A stretch of DNA of 64,000 bases, taken from assembly GCA_017398045.1 (NCBI GenBank), contig JAFQHI010000005.1, positions 1-64,000 of the forward strand, read 5' to 3'. Made by a program: the position numbers and the translations under genes. Every line of letters begins with the position of its first letter. Within the stretch, counting starts at the first letter, position 1. Positions 61,962-64,000 of the stretch are shown one piece after another. The notes under the pieces were generated by a model. That model ran no database searches. It was not told the DNA's origin and saw only the letters and a list, made by a program, of their open reading frames with translations. Origin of the DNA: Alistipes sp. Lineage in GTDB: Bacteria > Bacteroidota > Bacteroidia > Bacteroidales > Rikenellaceae.

Positions 61962-63656
61962 ATGAATTTGCGCAATGCTATCGACTTCCAACCCAAACTT
62001 TTGAGTTGTCTGAAACATTACAACAAAGAGACCTTTTCGCGCGATGTAATGGCCGGCATCATCGTCGGCATCGTTGCCATTCCGCTCGCCATTGCCTTCG
62101 GTATCGCCTCGGGCGTAGGTCCCACGGAGGGTCTTGTAACGGCTATCATTGCCGGCCTTTTAATCTCCATTTTCGGAGGTTCGAAGGTGCAGATTGGCGG
62201 CCCCACAGGTGCCTTTATCGTCATCATCTACGGCATCATCCAACAATTCGGACTGGGCGGCTTGGCCATTGCGACCATCATGGCGGGTATCATCCTCATT
62301 ATCATGGGTCTCTGCAAGCTCGGCACGATTATTAAGTTCATGCCCTACCCCATCATCATCGGCTTCACGGGCGGTATTGCCATCACGATTTTCTCGACCC
62401 AGATGAACGACCTCTTCGGTCTGGGGCTTTCGGACGTGCCGGCCAACTTTATCGACAAGTGGATTTGCTATTTCCAGCACCTGAACCAAATCAACTGGTG
62501 GGCCTTCGGTGTGGGTATTTTGAGTATTCTGATTATCTGCTACACCCCGAAAATCTCGAAGAAGATTCCCGGTTCGCTGGCTGCCATCGTGCTGATGACG
62601 CTTATCTGCTGGCTCTTAAAGCAGTTTGCCGGTGTCGATTCGATTAAGACGATTGGCGATTTGTACGAGTTGCCGTCGGGTCTGCCCTCGCTCACGATGC
62701 CCGATTTGAGCGCATTGACCTCCTTCGAGTCGATTCAGCAACTCCTCCCCGTTGCCTTCACGATTGCCATGCTGGGTGCCATCGAGTCGCTGCTGTCGGC
62801 CATGGTGGCCGATGGTGTGATTGGCGACCGCCACAACTCGAACACCGAGCTGATTGGTCAGGGTATTGCCAACGTGGTGGTTCCCTTCTTTGGCGGTATT
62901 CCCGCCACGGGTGCCATTGCCCGCACGATGGCCAACATCAACAACGGAGGTCGCACGCCGATTGCCGGTGTCGTACATACGGTGGTGCTGCTGATGGTGT
63001 TGCTCTTCCTGGGCGGTCTGGTGGGTGCAATTCCGATGCCCTGCCTGGCCGGTGTGCTGATTATGGTCTCCTACAACATGAGCGGCTGGCGCACGATTCG
63101 CTCGATGTGCCGTCAGGAGAAATCGAACGTGCTGGTACTCTTTACGACCCTCTTCCTGACGGTTATCTTCGACCTGACGATTGCCATCGAGGTGGGTCTG
63201 GTAATGGCCATCGTACTCTTCATGAAGCGTATCATGGAGAACACCCATATCTCGGTGCTGCACAACGAGTTGGAGGTACACCACGACGGTGAGCGCGACG
63301 AGCGTCTGACCATCCCCGCCCACACCGAGGTCTATGAGATTGACGGTCCCTTCTTCTTCGGTATTGCCACCAAGTTCGAGGAGATGGCCCGTATGCGCGA
63401 TGCCGAGCCGATTCGCATCGTGCGTATGCGCAAGGTGTCGTTCATCGATGCCACGGGTCTGCACAACCTCGAAATCTTCGTCACCGCCTCCCTGCAACAG
63501 GGCCAGAAGGTGATTCTTTCGGGCGTCAACGAGTCGGTTTATCGCGAAATCGAGCGTGGCGGCATCGTGGAGATGGTGGGCAAGGAGAATGTCTTGGACC
63601 ACATCCACAAGGCCATCAAACGTGCCGAGGAGTTGTCGAAGGAGTACGACCAATAG
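61962..63656 (+). CDS. SulP family inorganic anion transporter with STAS domain
   Basis: A 564-residue SLC26/SulP transporter. The membrane domain (about residues 25-420, 12-14 helices) has the signature VMAGIIVGIVAIPLAIAFGIASGVGP near 27 and a second repeat half with DGVIGDRHNSNTELIGQGIAN. A cytosolic STAS domain (about 450-560, with MRKVSFIDATGLHNLEIF) follows. Substrates in the family include sulfate and bicarbonate, and which one applies here is not determined. It stands alone between tRNA-Leu and uvrC. Its terminator overlaps the uvrC promoter. Confidence 0.94.
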   Translation: MNLRNAIDFQPKLLSCLKHYNKETFSRDVMAGIIVGIVAIPLAIAFGIASGVGPTEGLVTAIIAGLLISIFGGSKVQIGGPTGAFIVIIYGIIQQFGLGGLAIATIMAGIILIIMGLCKLGTIIKFMPYPIIIGFTGGIAITIFSTQMNDLFGLGLSDVPANFIDKWICYFQHLNQINWWAFGVGILSILIICYTPKISKKIPGSLAAIVLMTLICWLLKQFAGVDSIKTIGDLYELPSGLPSLTMPDLSALTSFESIQQLLPVAFTIAMLGAIESLLSAMVADGVIGDRHNSNTELIGQGIANVVVPFFGGIPATGAIARTMANINNGGRTPIAGVVHTVVLLMVLLFLGGLVGAIPMPCLAGVLIMVSYNMSGWRTIRSMCRQEKSNVLVLFTTLFLTVIFDLTIAIEVGLVMAIVLFMKRIMENTHISVLHNELEVHHDGERDERLTIPAHTEVYEIDGPFFFGIATKFEEMARMRDAEPIRIVRMRKVSFIDATGLHNLEIFVTASLQQGQKVILSGVNESVYREIERGGIVEMVGKENVLDHIHKAIKRAEELSKEYDQ

Positions 63657-63676
63657 ACACAAAACGATATTCCACG

Positions 63677-63707
63677 GCGGGGAGGATTGTTTTCTCCCCG
63701 CTTTTTT
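63677..63707 (+). terminator. Terminator of the SulP gene, interleaved with the uvrC promoter
   Basis: GCGGGGAG (63677-63684) pairs with CTCCCCGC (63694-63701), then six T. The loop holds the TTG -33 of the next promoter. Confidence 0.88.
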
Positions 63708-63716
63708 ATATCTTTG
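63687..63716 (+). promoter_or_regulatory. Promoter of uvrC
   Basis: TTG (63687-63689) in the terminator loop, 19 bp, TATCTTTG (63709-63716), then only 6 nt to the ATG at 63723. Confidence 0.75.
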
Positions 63717-63722
63717 TGGGCG

Positions 63723-64000
63723 ATGAATGCCGACAAAAAAGCGTTGAAAGAGCAGGTGGCCCTCTTGCCACTCTCGCCCGGGGTCTATCAGTTTGTGGAC
63801 CGCACCGGCACGATTATCTATGTCGGCAAAGCCAAGAGCCTCCGCAAACGTGTTTCGTCCTACTTTGTCGAGAGCCGCGAACACTCGGCCAAGGTGCGCG
63901 TGCTGGTGAAGCAGATAGTTGAAATCCGCCACATCGTGGTCGATACGGAGCAGGATGCGTTGCTTTTGGAAAATTCGCTTATCAAGAGCCTCCAACCACG
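63723..64000 (+). CDS. uvrC: Excinuclease ABC subunit C, N-terminal part (runs off the window)
   Basis: The frame from the ATG at 63723 stays open to the window edge and gives 92 residues. It begins MNADKKALKEQVALLPLSPG and contains the GIY-YIG nuclease core GVYQFVDRTGTIIYVGKAKSLRKRV, followed by EQDALLLENSLIKSLQPR. This is the N-terminal nuclease domain of UvrC, which makes the 3' incision in nucleotide excision repair. The rest of the gene lies beyond the window. The start is fixed by the -7 box 6 nt upstream. Confidence 0.95.
   Translation, partial: MNADKKALKEQVALLPLSPGVYQFVDRTGTIIYVGKAKSLRKRVSSYFVESREHSAKVRVLVKQIVEIRHIVVDTEQDALLLENSLIKSLQP

Overview
The window looks like chromosome from a GC-rich member of the Bacteroidota, most likely an Alistipes-like gut commensal (inference). 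The evidence is a SusC/SusD polysaccharide utilisation locus, Bacteroidota promoters (TTG/TTTG, 19-20 bp, TAnnTTTG), absence of clear Shine-Dalgarno sites, a DUF349 protein next to YidC, and pyruvate:ferredoxin oxidoreductase plus acetate kinase typical of a strict anaerobe. No species can be fixed by eye.

Layout. 1-93 is the AT-rich 3' end of an unidentified gene. 305-4088 (+) carries a RecQ helicase, a small RNase D-type exonuclease and an RlmI-like rRNA methyltransferase. 4250-8206 (-) is YidC and a DUF349 protein. 8424-11519 (+) is an orphan PhoB-type regulator, then acetate kinase and a phosphate acyltransferase. 11760-18840 (-) holds a GNAT/ROK pair, FabD, a YgjP-like metallopeptidase, RlmB, an ABC-F ATPase and ribulose-phosphate epimerase. 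RmuC (+) follows, with a second diverged copy of its own 3' end 345 bp downstream and a 118-bp multibranched palindrome between the copies. 20815-25973 (-) is pyruvate:ferredoxin oxidoreductase and a GH29 fucosidase. 26095-28583 (+) is a two-gene M16 peptidase operon. Then come an AsmA-like protein (-) and a dolichol-phosphate-mannose-synthase-like glycosyltransferase (+).

32438-52979 (-) is the centrepiece, a ten-gene sus-like operon. In transcription order it encodes an MFS sugar transporter, SusC, SusD, a SusE-like lipoprotein, a giant 1323-residue surface lipoprotein with eight starch-binding-like modules, a BACON-GH13 amylase, a GH53 endo-galactanase, two more GH13 lipoproteins and a SusA-like neopullulanase. 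Its putative promoter is at 53019-53049 and its terminator at 32371-32408. No SusR is present. A LytS/LytTR two-component system and a secreted esterase are transcribed divergently. TrkH/TrkA-N, PurC, a second YgjP-like protein, tRNA-Leu(CAA), a SulP transporter and the start of UvrC complete the right end.

Between genes the window is unusually ordered. Two families of short phased repeats recur. One has exactly 10-bp spacing around CCTTAAG/CCTTTAG, at five sites, three of them palindromic. The other has 7-bp spacing; AT-rich versions sit at promoters or start codons, and GTTGARA versions sit at convergent gene ends around a conserved hairpin. Several promoters are interleaved with the terminator of the preceding gene, and four genes have -7 boxes 5-8 nt from the start codon, predicting leaderless mRNAs. 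Downstream of tRNA-Leu a 56-bp perfect copy of the tRNA 3' end and terminator lies 298 bp away, followed by a gene-free, highly structured region.
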